DNA of 64,000 nucleotides from Neoarius graeffei (GCF_027579695.1 NC_083577.1:39809198-39873197), one strand, 5' to 3'. Positions 11,249 through 22,787 are shown, counted from the stretch's first letter. Made by a program: numbers and translations. Notes: generated by a model not told the origin, from the sequence alone.

Positions 11249-11725
11249 ATCTTCTTCCATGTGTTTGGGGAGTCTGCTAGATGCTGTTGGGCAAACTCGC
11301 TTTGGATCCAAACAATATGTTTGGATCCAAACATATTTTCTTAAGCACTGGCTTTTTTCTGGCCACTCTTCCATAAAGTTCCACTCTGTGGAGTGTACGG
11401 CTTAAAGTGGTCTTATGGACAGATACTCCCATCTCCGCTGTGGATCTTTGCAGCTCCTTTGGTGTCTTTGTTGCATCTCTGATTAATGTCCTCCTTGCCC
11501 GGTCTGTGAGTTTTGGTGGGCGGCCTTCTCCTGTCAGGTTTGTAGTGGTGCCATATTCTTTCCATTTTGCTGTAATGGATTTAATGGTGCTCCCTAGAAT
11601 ATTCAAAGTTTGGGATATTTTTATAACCCAAGCCTGATCTATACTTCTTCACAACTTTGTCTCTGATCTGTTTGGAGTGCTCCTGATCTTCATATTGCTT
11701 GCTTAGTAGTGTTGCAGAGTCAGTT

Positions 11726-12183
11726 ATATATAACATATATCAGCTATAATGACATCCATATTGTTTTAATTTACTGTATGATTTTAATTATTCATTGAAA
11801 TGACAAATTAATGTTAAGTCATGTTCCGTGTATTTGTGATTGTTTATTTTGGTAATGCTGTGTAAAATATAGAAATGTGTTTGTTCAGCATACAGCATCT
11901 GTGCATGCATATCGGATTTGACTAATTATTAATTAATTATGGCTTAGATAATATACTCAAACAATTTCAAACAAGGTTTCATGAATTATCTTGAAATGAT
12001 GCATTTTTGAACCAGTTTCAACCCATAAAATGTCGATTTTTATCTTTTAAAAAATGGTAATTTTGTCAGTATTAACACCAGAATTTATCTTTTTCATCAC
12101 AATACAGTCATCATTTAGTTTTAAGCAGTTTGAGGATCATACTGGGGTGCTACTCTCCAGCTTATGTACATCTTGTATCAATG
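11726..12183. other. No gene recognised
   Basis: AT-rich spacer between the Tc1 relic and a SINE. No coding or RNA signal seen. Confidence 0.5.
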
Positions 12184-12376
12184 TGGTGGAAAGCCATGGC
12201 CTACTGGTTAGAGAAGGAGCTTTGGGACCAAAAGGTGACTGGTTCGATTTCCTAGACCAGCAGGAATGGCTGAATTGCCCTTGAGCAAGGCACCTAAACC
12301 CCAACTGCTCCCCAGGCTGCTCTGGGTATGTTGTACGTTGCTCTAGATAAGAGTGTCTGCTAAATGGATGTAATCT
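12184..12376 (+). mobile_element. Second tRNA-derived SINE family
   Basis: The head has an A-box-like GGCCTACTGGTTAGAG and a B-box-like GGTTCGATTTCC. The body motif is CTTGAGCAAGGCACC, then AACTGCTCCCC, and the tail is AAGAGTGTCTGCTAAATGG. This is a common fish SINE type, unrelated in body to the GAGAT/ATCC-tailed SINE elsewhere in the window. Confidence 0.75.
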
Positions 12377-13474
12377 TGTACCATAATATCAATCCATCAA
12401 TTTTTAAAAATATGAGCCTAAGTGTAATTCTTACAGTATATACTATATCGACCCCATAGCAGACTTTTTCTAAAAAAACAAAACAAAACATTAAATAGAG
12501 CTGTTTTTCCCATTGTATTTATAAGAGCATGAAGCACAAGATAAACTCATTGTATCTAGAAATGCACATTTCTGGAATGCCAACAATTTTAAGTATGTAG
12601 CAAAGAGTTGTCACATCCAAATTCACCACCACGTCAGCAGCCACAATCCAGTCCAGTAGTCTAGTTCAGTCTGGACATTTCCTCACTCTCACTCAACTGG
12701 GGCCTCATGTACAAAGACCTGCGTGGATTTCTCACTAAATATGTGCGCACGTCAAAATCGGGAAATTTGCGTATGACCAAAAAAATCCGGATGTATCAAT
12801 CAGTGCGTACGAAGGTTTCCACGCACTCTCCTGTTGTACATCCCAATCAACGTGGAATTCGGCGCACATGCACGAGCCCCGTTCCCCGCCATGTCTCCTC
12901 CCTCAATTATTCCACACTGAATATGTTAATTAGTATAAATAGACCTGCAGTAAGGCCCGCGTTAGGTAAAAGACATGGCAACTTTTACTAACGTGTTAAT
13001 GTTAATTAAATGTTAGAAATCTCGCGTTAATCAAATTAACATTTAACATTTATTATTAACATTTAACATTAACATTTATTCGCGTTAATCCCTGCATTTA
13101 GCACAGTGTAATAGAATTCACATACATCACTTAATTGTTCTGTCACCTCCAATTAAAGTGATGTTCAAAGTGTATGCTATGAGACATGCAACGGTCACTG
13201 ATTGTATGCCACTGAATGTGAATGTAGCCTATACCAAGATAACGGTATGATTCGCATCATCCGCAGTGCCTGCGCCACAATGAGTGTCTATTTGAGTTAC
13301 ATGGGTTTTGAAAACAAAAAAACACCTTTAGTGCTCTAATGTGTACATTTTTTTCGGGGACACCCTGTATTTGAGGAAATGTCTTCCTCTCTTAGTAGGC
13401 CCAATATTCCTAGCCACATGTAACCAGAAATAAAACATGTGCACATATTGTCCACAATAGGATTTTAATGACAA

Positions 13475-13759
13475 ATGTATTCTAGCAGGGTGCCAGGGAA
13501 CAACAGGAGGCCCCCAGTCCATCCCACCCGAGCAGGAAGAGGACCCCTAGCCAAGCGGATCCAGCGTCACTGTCACCTGCCCCCTTCTCCACCGCCTGCC
13601 CCTGTTGCCGGGTCCACAGGCCGGGTGCTGACGCGCGCGGTCCTTGAGTCGCAGGGGGAAATTTTAAAGGGGATAGAGGCGATTAACGACAACCTCGAGG
13701 GAATCTGCGAGGAATTGAAGGAACTGAATAACACATTAAAAGAATATCTTAAAAAATGA
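13475..13759 (+). pseudogene. C-terminal fragment of a Harbinger-associated coiled-coil protein
   Basis: The frame ends at a clear stop after a helical heptad-like stretch (ILKGIEAINDNLEGICEELKELNNTLKEYL), preceded by a proline-rich linker. By position and type it looks like the C-terminal oligomerisation part of the Myb/SANT-like partner protein of Harbinger elements. The DNA-binding domain is missing. The identification is inference from context. Confidence 0.4.
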
Positions 13760-13784
13760 ATGGTGTCCCGTGTCCCGTCTGTCC

Positions 13785-14033
13785 TTACCTTTTCACATTG
13801 TGGCTATTAAGCGCTGCCGGGTTTGTATGCCATGTTCGCTGTGGCACCTCGTTGTGAGGCCCAGGGTCTGGGTCCTCCGCCAGGTCTCGCTCCATTATTG
13901 GCACGCCGTGCCGCTGCGCCACATTGTGTAACACGCCACACACCGCGGTTGTGTCTGATTTGTACGCACTTGGAAATCGTTTCATATATTGATCTTGGTA
14001 ATTATGTGATAAGGCTACCCCACGCAACATCAA
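13785..14033 (-). pseudogene. HARBI1-like transposase, C-terminal remnant
   Basis: Around position 13930 the minus strand reads TAVCGVLHNVAQRHGVPI. This corresponds to TCCVLHNICEEHGD in the fuller HARBI1-like protein at 18792-19886. The catalytic region is deleted. It is a fragment only. Confidence 0.55.
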
Positions 14034-14902
14034 CTAATAATAATATTTCAGTCTGACACCTCGCGGCAAATGCGCGAGGAAGATCTATTAAGCTAGCTGC
14101 AATGCATGGTCCTGCATGTGCATTCTTTAATTTAATTAATTAACCAATAGTCAATGGGAATAATATCGAAATGATATTGCTGGGGTTTCTCATTTCCCGT
14201 AATTACAATATGGAAGGGATGGTTGATGGATCTGTTGGCATTTACCCAACAGTCTCGCATTATGTGTCTCGACAATGTCGTATGACTGACATACATTTCA
14301 ATTCACGCATCCTGATGTTCCGATGCATTTTTGGATGCCTCTTATCGCCATGTCATGACTCTTGACCGAGTAGGCCTAAATGTAGTTGCGTTGCTCTGCC
14401 TCTAAGTGTCGCCAAGTACCAAGATGCACCAGAAATGTGCGTACGCCAGCCATGAGGTTTGCGTAGAGTACCGCACTTTTCCACGCCAAGTCAATCTTTG
14501 TACATACGAATGTTTGCGCAGAAAGTGACGTATGTAGCTTTTTTGTGCGTATGCAAGCTTTGTACATGAGGCCCCTGCTGAATGAACTCACCTGTTTCCT
14601 ATTAACCTTTAGTTACAGTTGTGTATTTATGTTTGTATATTCACCTTTGCTCGAGTTCGTTATTCTAATGTGCGTTTCTGTGTGTCATGTTCTTTATACC
14701 TGCTGGTTTTCCTGGTTTTGAGACTTCTTGCTGATTGTTTGATTAAAAAAAAAAATGGTTACATTACATACATTTAGCTGACACTCTTACCCAGAGTGAC
14801 ATACAAGAAGTACACACACACTCAGTGCCTGGGGGTTAGGTGCCTGGTTGCTTTATTTGCCTGACATTATACCCCTGCTTTTGTCTCCCTGTTTATCAGC
14901 TG

Positions 14903-14940
14903 AATTTAAATAATAATAATAATAATAATAATAATAATTA
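14903..14940. repeat. (AAT)n microsatellite
   Basis: About twelve ATA/AAT units abut the SINE at 14941. Part of the run (AATAATAATTA) recurs after the SINE as its target duplication. Confidence 0.85.
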
Positions 14941-15318
14941 GGGGCGGCACAGTGGTGTAGTGATTAGCGCTGTCGCCTCACAGCAAGAAGGTCCGGGTTC
15001 GAGCCCCGTGGCCAGCGAGGGCCTTTCTGTGTGGAGTTTGCATGTTCTCCCCGTGTCCGCGTGGGTTTCCTCCGGGTGCTCCGGTTTCTCCCACAGTCCA
15101 AAGACATGCAGGTTAGGTTAACTGGTGGCTCTAAATTGACCGTAGGTGTGAATGTGAGTGTGAATGGTTGTCTGTGTCTATGTGTGTCGGCCCTGTGATG
15201 ACCTGGCGACTTGTCCAGGGTGTACCCCGCCTTTCGCCCGTAGTCAGCTGGGATAGGCTCCAGCTTGCCTGCGACCCTGTCGAACAGGATAAAGCAGCTA
15301 GAGATAATGAGATGAGAT
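14941..15318 (+). mobile_element. SINE (GAGAT-tail type), full length
   Basis: Head GGGGCGGCACAGTGGTGTAG, B box GGTTCGAGCCC, conserved middle, tail GATAATGAGATGAGAT. It is flanked by AATAATAATTA on both sides and was inserted in an AAT-rich tract. This is one of the best preserved copies and serves as a reference for the others. Confidence 0.93.
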
Positions 15319-15340
15319 AATAATAATTATTATTATTATT

Positions 15341-15374
<34 letters not shown>
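15341..15374. repeat. (TTAG)n microsatellite
   Basis: About eight and a half perfect TTAG units. Confidence 0.9.
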
Positions 15375-15375
<1 letters not shown>

Positions 15376-16465
15376 ATACTTGAGAAAAGAAAAAAAAGAT
15401 TAACTAAAATACTATTTTCAGGTTTAAAAAAAAAAGTATATTCTGTCTGAAATTTTACCTACGGTACTTACACAGAAGCAAACCAGACAATGTCTGCAGA
15501 AGAAGTGTTGTAGGTTCTCCCAGAAGAATGGAGTGACCGATTTCCATTAAAAATGCATTACCATGTACACCTGAGAATTGCAGCAGTTTTAAAAGCAAAT
15601 ACAATTTGTTTGATTTTATTTTTTACTGCTTTTTTATAGTATGTTTTGATATCGATTTTCTTGGTCTTAAAAGTCGTGTGCAGCAACACTGTAAAGGTCA
15701 GAATGCTGGATTAAAATGTGCACAGTAGTCTTGAAATGTCTGCTTTAATACATTTATGTGCATGCATGTCTGCACAATGTGTGTACTTGGGTGTTAGATA
15801 TCATGATGCTGTCAAGACATCATTCCTCCACACACACGCATACAAGAGGTAAGAAGATGTCGTTTCAGATTAGGTTGGGCTCCTGGATTTGTGTTTGGGG
15901 ATGTTTTTGGACAAGACACAGAAGGACTCTGGAGAGGCGCTCCGCATTCCTGTTTGAATATAAATAGCTTTTTGGAAAAGTCTGATTTCCCAGTGGGTTT
16001 TGTGGGCAGTGGCAGGTTTCTTATTTCTTGTGACCTTTTCCTTGTTCCTCTGTTTATCACAGAAAACCACAATTATTTCCAGTTCTATAAGAACTCCACC
16101 CACTGTATTATCATTGCAAGAATGAAAAAAAACTCCCCTAGAAACTCTCAGCATTCTACTGAATATACATTCATATTTGTTTGCAGAACAATGAAAATGT
16201 ATTTGAATGTTAGTTATTTTTTAAAGGGTTGTCAAAGTGTTGCCAAAACTACTTGCTTTCTCTCATGAAGTAAGATTTCTTAGTTACACATTTTTCCACT
16301 CGATAAAACAGTAGAAGACAGGGAATTCCTGTTAGACAGCAAAGTCTTTCAGCTTATTGTTCAGCTATATGACATATTTTGCTCTCAGGAATCCTGTCCT
16401 GGACAATGGACATGGTTCAAGTTTCATCGAAGACACATCAACATCAATGAGCTTCTTTTGTTGGG
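15375..16465. other. No gene recognised
   Basis: AT-rich spacer. The open frames at 15758-16268 overlap on both strands without family resemblance and are treated as chance. Confidence 0.5.
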
Positions 16466-16861
16466 ATTTAAACACCTTCCATCCATCCATTATCTGTAGC
16501 TGCTTATCCTGTGCAGGGTCACAGGCAAGCTGGAGCCTATCCCAGCTGACTATGGGTGAGAGGTGGGGTACACCCTGGACAAGTCACCAGGTCATTGCAG
16601 GCCTGACACATACAGTATGCCCCTTTTCCACCAAAGCAGTTCCAGGGCTGGTTCGGGGCCAGTGCTTAGTTTGGAACCGGGTTTTCTGTTTCCACTGACA
16701 AAGAACTGGCTCTGGGGCCAGAAAAACCGGTTCCAGACTAGCACCAACTCTTTGCTGGGCTAGAGGAAAGAACCGCTTACGTCAGCAGGGGGGTGGAGTT
16801 GTTAAGACCAACAACAATAGCAAGACCGTGAAAGGTCGCCATTTTTAAACGACGAGATATC

Positions 16862-18060
16862 ATGGATGCAGTAAAGCAGCAGTGGTCTGTGGAGGAGACA
16901 ACCTGTCTTCTAGCGATATGGTCCACAGATGAAGTCCAGGCGAAACTGGAGGGTGCTACGCGGACCAAGCCCGTATTACACCAAATACAAAAAGAGATGG
17001 CTGCGGCGGGGTACGAACATACTCTCGAGCAGATCAGCAACAAATTAAAGAAGCTGAAGAAAGACTACAGGGACCAAAAAAAAGACCTTGGTCGAAGCAG
17101 CAATGGGTGGCTGAGGAAGAACCCCCACTTCGATATTCTGGACTCGGTCCTCAGCGATAGACCGGCAAATAACGCCACTGGAGCCTTAAATTCAGCGACG
17201 GCGATGGTGGACGACACACTGCCGCAATCAGAGCCTGGTAAGTTTCTTTTCAAACATTTTCGCCTTGCATAAAGTTTTTTAGTGAGTGACCGTTACTAGC
17301 TACTTCAGTTAATGTTTGTTTGTATAATGTTATAATGAAATCTGATGCATAGTTTCATTCACTAGTTCATTTTTGTAACTGTGAACTTAGTTCAAAAATT
17401 TTCATTATGAACTATGAACTGAACTAGCTCATTTTAAAATTTGTGAACTGAACTTTGAAATAGTTCATGTAGAAAGTGAACTTTCCCAACACTGGCTATT
17501 TTTATGTGGTTTATAGAGTTGTCCACCATCGGGAACGAGGACCTCATGTCTCCACTCCACTGCAGCTCTCCTGCATCATCCAGCAGCCCAGGACAATCGC
17601 AGCAGACCAGACCTGGTAAGTTGTTGTGCTGAGTATCCAGTAGTCTGTCTCACCGGATACTATGCAAACATGGATATATACCGAATAGTGTGACTTTATA
17701 ATATAAATACATGCTGTAATAAGTGACCAGTCATTCATATAAAATCCCCTACCAACTGTAAACAGTTAACTAATGCTCTTATTGCTGAGCTGACATGTTT
17801 CTTATTGCTGAACCTGTGTTAATCTACTTATGACTTAATAAAAACTTTTACTCATTATTCTGTTCTTGTACACAGCTAAGAGGAAGCGAGACATCAACCC
17901 TGAGCTCCTGGACTACCTTGAGCGGGCGGACGAGAGGTTCCTGCAGCACAGCAAGGAAATGAACGATGCCTTGCTGCACAAGCTGGAGGCAGACAACAGT
18001 GCGTTCCTCAGTATGATGGGGCGCATGGTGTCTGTAATGGAGGTGCAAGACAGAAAATAA
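16862..18060 (+). CDS. Harbinger Myb/SANT-like DNA-binding protein, three exons, reads intact
   Basis: In PIF/Harbinger elements this accessory protein is thought to bring the nuclease to the nucleus and to the element ends. Exons inferred: 16862-17237, 17517-17615 and 17876-18060, with GTAAGT donors, AG acceptors and consistent phase 1 joins, giving 219 residues and no stop. Residues 7-85 form a trihelix/Myb-like domain with conserved W (QQWSVEETTCLLAIW) and a basic end (KLKKLKKDYRDQKK). The C-terminal exon is basic then helical (AKRKRDINPELLDYLERADERFL). A polyadenylation-like AATAAA follows at about 18138. Exon structure is by eye. Whether it is expressed is unknown. Confidence 0.85.
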
Positions 18061-18378
18061 ATCACACCACTTTTCTTGTTTTCCACCTTTGCACTGTTCA
18101 CGTCACTTTGTTATGTTGTGTTTCTATGCACTATGTAAATAAATGTTTTTTCTAAAGAGACATGTCTGCTTGTATATGTTTTCACTAGTGATGTAAAATT
18201 ATTTTAACTGTGTAATAAGTACAAGTAAAGCTGGTTAGAGCTTGTGAAAACAAGTAATGAAAGAACTCAACAAGATACCTTTTATAACACAGATGTTGTC
18301 AGTCACTTTATTTACAAATAAACGACTCATTTCTATGAACTTATCGAACTGAACAATTAAACAACATTGACATGAAGT

Positions 18379-18755
18379 CTCATCTCATCTCATTATCTCT
18401 AGCCGCTTTATCCTTCTACAGGGTCGCAGGCAAGCTGGAGCCTATCCCAGCTGACTACGGGCGAAAGGCGGGGTACACCCTGGACAAGTCGCCAGGTCAT
18501 CACAGGGCTGACACATAGACACAGACAACCATTCACACTCACATTCACACCTACGGTCAATTTAGAGTCACCAGTTAACCTAACCTGCATGTCTTTGGAC
18601 TGTGGGGGAAACCGGAGCACCCGGAGGAAACCCACGCGGACACGGGGAGAACATGCAAACTCCGCACAGAAAGGCCCTCGCCGGCCCCGGGGCTCGAACC
18701 CAGGACCTTCTTGCTGTGAGGCGACAGCGCTAACCACTACACCACCGTGCCGCCC
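18379..18755 (-). mobile_element. SINE (GAGAT-tail type) between the two Harbinger genes
   Basis: Full-length minus-strand copy flanked by a 13-bp duplication ATTGACATGAAGT (18366-18378, 18756-18768). It lies in the gap between the convergent 3' ends of the Harbinger genes and does not break either. Confidence 0.93.
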
Positions 18756-20156
18756 ATTGACATGAAGTAAATAGCAAAATAACCAAACAAATTACTCGTT
18801 CCCTCTGTTAAAGTAGGCCATTAAAGCAGCTCTAATGTCAGCCCCTTCTTGACTGCCATGTTCAGGTAATGCCTGAAGAGGAGGCTGGATGTTGGCATGT
18901 CTGTCTTGGTGCTCCTCAGTGAAATTGTCGCCATGTTCCTCACAGATGTTATGAAGGACACAGCAGGTCAGCGCCATTTTCTTGCACAGTTCCAGCTTGC
19001 TGTCATTTCTTTTTAGTAGGCACCTCCACCGTCCGTTCAATCTCCCAAATGCCATTTCCACAACCGATCGTGTACTGCTGAGTCTGTAATTGTAGGTGTG
19101 TTGTTCAGGGGTCAATCTGCCAGTGTCAGAAAAGGGTTTCATCAGCCAATTCTGCATGGGGTAGGTTGGATCACCTGTCAGGTAATGTCCAACCTCACAG
19201 CCAGAGATGGTCACTTTGCTTTGACCTAGAAATTCCCCGTCACTTAGGACTTCCCACAAATGTGACTGTTTTAGGACTCTTGCGTCATGCACACTCCCTG
19301 GAAAGCCAACACACACATCCCAGCAAAGACCTCTGCCATCTACAACTGCTTGCAGAACAACCGAATGTCATCCCTTCCGGTTGTAGTAGTCTCGGGGATA
19401 CTCTTCTGGTGCTATAATGGGAATGTGGCTTCCATCTATTGCACCAACACACTGTGGCACTCTCCAACGACTCTGAAAGAGAGCAGCCATTTCCACTAAC
19501 CTCTCAGCATCAGGGCATGTAATGTGGGCAGGGAGCAGCACCTTGATGACTGTGTTACAGAAATCCTGAACGCAATTAAAGACAGTGCTCACGCCTACTC
19601 CAAAAAGATGGCTGATGGTCCTGTATTCACCGCCAGTGGCCAGCTTCCAGATGGCAATAGCCACCCGCTTCTGGTTTGGGACACACAAACGGTAATTTGT
19701 GTTCCTTCTCCCCAAGACATGCCTCACCCGACTGCAGATATACTCAAACAACTCTCGGGACACACAGAGATTCTGCATGAACTGGTGAGAGGTGAAATCA
19801 GGAACAATTGTGTCCCACCAGTAGCGAGATCTTGGGTGTGCCCAGATAACATGTGATCTCCGGCTTGCCATCAGTCGCAAGATTACCTGTAAAGAGAAAA
19901 ATGTATAGGTAAATAAACATGTTGTGTGGAGAGTCATCAATACTCAAACAAATATTTATCATGGTACTTAACCCTTGTGCCTCTTTTTCCCCTTAGATTA
20001 GAGTGGGATGTGTATTGAGAAATAAATGTGCATGTGTGAGTGTTGGAAACATAACAAGTGTTACATTTACTTGTGGAGTTAATGTACAGCACATTTGCCA
20101 TACTTTATATTCTATTGACCTTATTATATTTCTATATGTATGAACACAGTCAAAAT

Positions 20157-21228
20157 CTCATCTCATCTCATTATCTCTAGCTGCTTTATCCTGTTCTACA
20201 GGGTCGCAGGCAGGCTGGAGCCTATCCCAGCTGACTACGGGCGAAAGGCGGGGTACACCCTGGACAAGTCGCCAGGTCATCACAGGGCTGACACATAGGC
20301 TACGTTTACACTAGACCGTATCTGTCTCGTTTTCTTCGCGGATGCACTGTCCGTTTACATTAACCCCCCTGGAAAAGCGGGGAAACGGGAATCCGCCAGC
20401 GTCCACGTATTCAATCTAGATCGTATCAGCTCCGGTGCTGTGTAAACATTCAGAATACGCGGATACGCTGTGCTGAGCTCTAGCTGGCGTCTCATTGGAC
20501 AACGTCACTGTGACATCCACCTTCCTGATTCGCTGGCGTTGGTCATGTGACGCGACTGCTGAAAAACGGCGCGGACTTCCGCCTTGTATCACCTTTCATT
20601 AAAGAGTATAAAAGTATGAAAATACTGCAAATACTGATGCAAATACTGCCTACTGTGTAGTTATGATTGTCTTTAGGCTTGCCATCCTTCCACTTGCAAG
20701 TAATAAGTGATATGCGCTGGGATCACACACACAGCGGCTCAGTCCCGAATCGTGGCTTGTTCACTTCACTCGCGCACTCTGTGAGCTGCGCAGGGCCGGA
20801 GTGCGCACCCTCCAGAGGGCACTCGCTGTTCAGGGCGGAGTGATTTGGAGCGCAGGATGCCTGCGGAGCCGAGCGTATCCGCGTATTGGTGTTGCTGTGT
20901 GCACGGCTAACGGTTTTAGTGTAAACGCGAATCATTTTAAGAACGTTAATCTGATGATCCGCTGATTCGACGTAATGTAAACGTAGCCATAGACACAGAC
21001 AACCATTCACAATCACATTCACACCTACGGTCAATTTAGAGTCATCAGTTAACCTAACCTGCATGTCTTTGGACTGTGGGGGAAACCGGAGCACCCGGAG
21101 GAAACCCACGCGGACATGGGGAGAACATGCAAACTCCACAGAGAAAGGCCCTCGCCGGCCACGGGGCTCGAACTTGGACCTTCTTGCTGTGAGGCGACAG
21201 CGCTAATCACTACACCACCATGCTGCCC
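20157..21228 (-). mobile_element. SINE (GAGAT-tail type) split by a MITE
   Basis: Flanked by a 12-bp duplication CACAGTCAAAAT (20145-20156, 21229-21240). The body is interrupted after GCTGACACATA by the MITE at 20298-20988. It lies in the putative intron of the HARBI1-like gene. Confidence 0.9.
20298..20988. mobile_element. MITE with GGCTACGTTTACA ends
   Basis: 691 bp. The left end GGCTACGTTTACACTAGACC matches the right end read on minus, GGCTACGTTTACATTACGTC. Flanking ATA on both sides (20295-20297, 20989-20991) duplicates the SINE sequence GACACATAGACAC, so the target duplication is ATA or TA. CpG-rich inside. No coding capacity. Superfamily unresolved. Confidence 0.85.
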
Positions 21229-22048
21229 CACAGTCAAAATAATAAAGAAAATTAACAACTGACAAGCCAAAAATGTCCTTAGTGAGGCACAAGGGTTAAA
21301 GAAACGAGGTTAAACATAAATCATTCACTTGTATTTCCATGCAGTTTGTTTACATTCACTTCAGTGAGTTAAGTTCATTACAGAGCTAAGCATCCTCATA
21401 TCTACCGCTGTGGTAGATATGAGCGGCGACTTAAAAATCGCCAGTAATCTAATCTCATCTCATTATCTCTAGCCGCTTTATCCTGTTCTACAGGGTCGCA
21501 GGCAAGCTGGAGCCTATCCCAGCTGACTACGGGCGAAAGGTGGGGTACACCCTGGACAAGTCGCCAGGTCATCACAGGGCTGACACATAGACACAGACAA
21601 CCATTCACACTCACACCTACGGTCAATTTAGAGTCACCAGTTAACCTAACCTGCATGTCTTTGGACTGTGGGGGAAACCGGAGCACCCAGAGGAAACCCA
21701 CGCGGACACGGGGAGAACATGTAAACTCCACACAGAAAGGCCCTCGCCGGCCACGGGGCTCGAACCCGGACCTTCTTGCTGTGAGGTGACAGCGCTAACC
21801 ACTACACCACCATGCCGTCCCCACAGTCAAAATAATAAAGAAAATTAACAACTGACAAGCCAAAAATGTCCTTAGTGAGGCATAAGGGTTAAAGAAATGA
21901 GGTTAAACATAAATCATTCACTTGTATTTCCATGCAGTTTGTTTACATTCACTTCAGTAAGTTAAGTTCATTACAGAGCTAAGCATCCTCACATCTACCG
22001 CTGTGGTAGATATCAGCGGCGACTTAAAAATCGCCAGTAATATGTTTG
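21229..22048. repeat. Two direct copies of a ~220-bp Harbinger intron segment with a second SINE between
   Basis: The segment CACAGTCAAAATAATAAAG... through GCGACTTAAAAATCGCCAGTAAT occurs at about 21229-21449 and again at about 21821-22043 with few differences. Both copies follow directly after a SINE head, so the duplicated unit is SINE plus 220 bp. Confidence 0.85.
21454..21820 (-). mobile_element. SINE (GAGAT-tail type), duplicate of the 20157 copy
   Basis: Full-length minus-strand copy. Its right flank is the same as that of the 20157 SINE, but its left flank (CGCCAGTAATCTAA) is the end of the duplicated segment. It therefore arose by duplication, not by a fresh insertion. It lacks the MITE. 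Confidence 0.88.
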
Positions 22049-22787
22049 TGAATTTGTGACGATTCCAGCAGGGATATAACGCCGGCTAACGTTAGCTCAT
22101 AACAAAGGCTAACATAACCATCTCACATTCAGTGTAAGTAAGAGTCAAAACGTTATTAGGTTATTACCTGTCTCCTAGAACGTAATCGCCGTCCACTCAA
22201 AACCTGTCGATCAACACAAACATATTGGATCTGATCCCAATGAAGCACCATAAAGCCAGAAGCAGCAGCTGTACAAATGCAAAGTCATCCATTATTGTTG
22301 TTGTTGCTGCTTCTTCTTCTTCTCCGTGTTGTTGTTGCTTCGATGTTCGCGTCAAGGTTTATGCAAACGCAGCGACGTAACTGACGTATACAGTGACGTA
22401 ATGACGTGGCTCCCTTTAGCACCCTGAGCTATGGAAAAGCAAACTGGTTCTCAGCTGGCTCGCAAGTTGAACGAGTTGTGAACCAGCACCAGCACTGGCC
22501 CCGAACCAGCCCTGGAACTGATGTGGTGGAAAAAGGGTAATAGAGACAAACAACCATTCACATTCACACCTACAGTCAATTTAGAGCCACCAATTAGCCT
22601 AACCTGCATGTCTTTGGACTGTGGGAGAAACCGGAGCACCCGGAGGAAACCCACACGGACACGGGGAGAACGTGCAAACTCCACACAGAAAGGCCCCCGT
22701 CGGCCGCTGGGCTCAAACCCAGAACCTTCTTGCTGTAAGGTGACAATGCTAACCACTACACCACTGTGCCGTCCAATTTAAACACCT

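Larger units (their letters stand above)
5072..11725 (-). mobile_element. Tc1/mariner relic interrupted by an LTR retrotransposon and a SINE
   Basis: The left end starts CAGTGTCTTGCAAAAGTATTC, a Tc1 terminal repeat. The transposase reads on the minus strand in three blocks. The N-terminal DNA-binding part is at about 11606-11277, including GRPPKLTDRARR and GVSVHKTTLSRTLHR. The middle is at about 10823-10536, including [16 protein letters not shown] and [12 protein letters not shown]. The C-terminal SPDLNPIENLW block lies at about 5540-5300. The LTR element entered between the last two blocks and the SINE at 10883 between the first two. The right end appears truncated near 11725, with no matching terminal repeat seen. 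The copy is inactive. Confidence 0.85.
12700..14574. mobile_element. PIF/Harbinger-like element, deleted derivative (family 2)
   Basis: 1875 bp with near-perfect inverted ends GGGCCTCATGTACAAAG. The inner terminal regions also match (TTGCGTAxG/CGTACG-type motifs). The flanks carry a 3-bp CTG on each side (12697-12699, 14575-14577). Internally there are remnants of a coiled-coil protein on the plus strand and of a HARBI1-like C-terminus on the minus strand. That is the same convergent layout as the Harbinger at 16618. The superfamily call rests on those remnants and on the 3-bp target. Confidence 0.75.
18792..22292 (-). pseudogene. HARBI1-like DDE nuclease (Harbinger transposase), one internal stop
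   Basis: The main exon is 19886-18792 on minus, one frame broken only by a TGA at 19370-19368. An upstream ATG exon may lie at 22292-22168, with donor CAG|GTAATA joining to CAG|GTAATC. Its 3' frame fits (CVDRQVLSGRRLRSRRQ) but its 5' frame does not, so it is either frameshifted or misassigned. The main exon has an N-terminal helical part (FEYICSRVRHVL...AIAIWKLATGGEYRTISHLFGVGVSTV), then catalytic D in VGAIDGSHIPI, D in SVHDARVL and E in SVVEMAFGRL. The end is RAALMAYFNRGNE. A single stop in an otherwise full frame suggests recent loss of function. Confidence 0.88.
16618..22539. mobile_element. PIF/Harbinger DNA transposon, two-gene, nearly complete
   Basis: A 5.9-kb element with long inverted ends. 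Left: TGCCCCTTTTCCACC, then CAGTTCCAGGGCTGGTTCG. Right, on minus: TACCCTTTTTCCACC, then the same GGGCTGGTTCGGGGCCAGTG block. It carries the standard convergent pair: a Myb/SANT-like protein on plus (16862-18060) and a HARBI1-like DDE nuclease on minus (18792-22292). The flanking 3-mers are GTA and ATA or TAT and AAT depending on alignment, so the target duplication is imperfect. Three SINEs, one MITE and a local duplication sit inside it, all in non-coding parts. Confidence 0.92.
16478..22775 (-). mobile_element. SINE (ATCC-tail type) split by a Harbinger element
   Basis: Left part 16478-16617 (tail CCATCCATCCATTATCTG, then body); right part 22540-22775 (rest of body and tRNA-like head). A 12-bp duplication ATTTAAACACCT flanks the whole unit (16466-16477 and 22776-22787). 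This shows the SINE inserted first and the Harbinger then entered it. Confidence 0.9.

Noticed and set aside
15758-16268. Overlapping open frames on both strands
   Set aside because: No domain, no codon pattern, and both strands are open equally; treated as chance.
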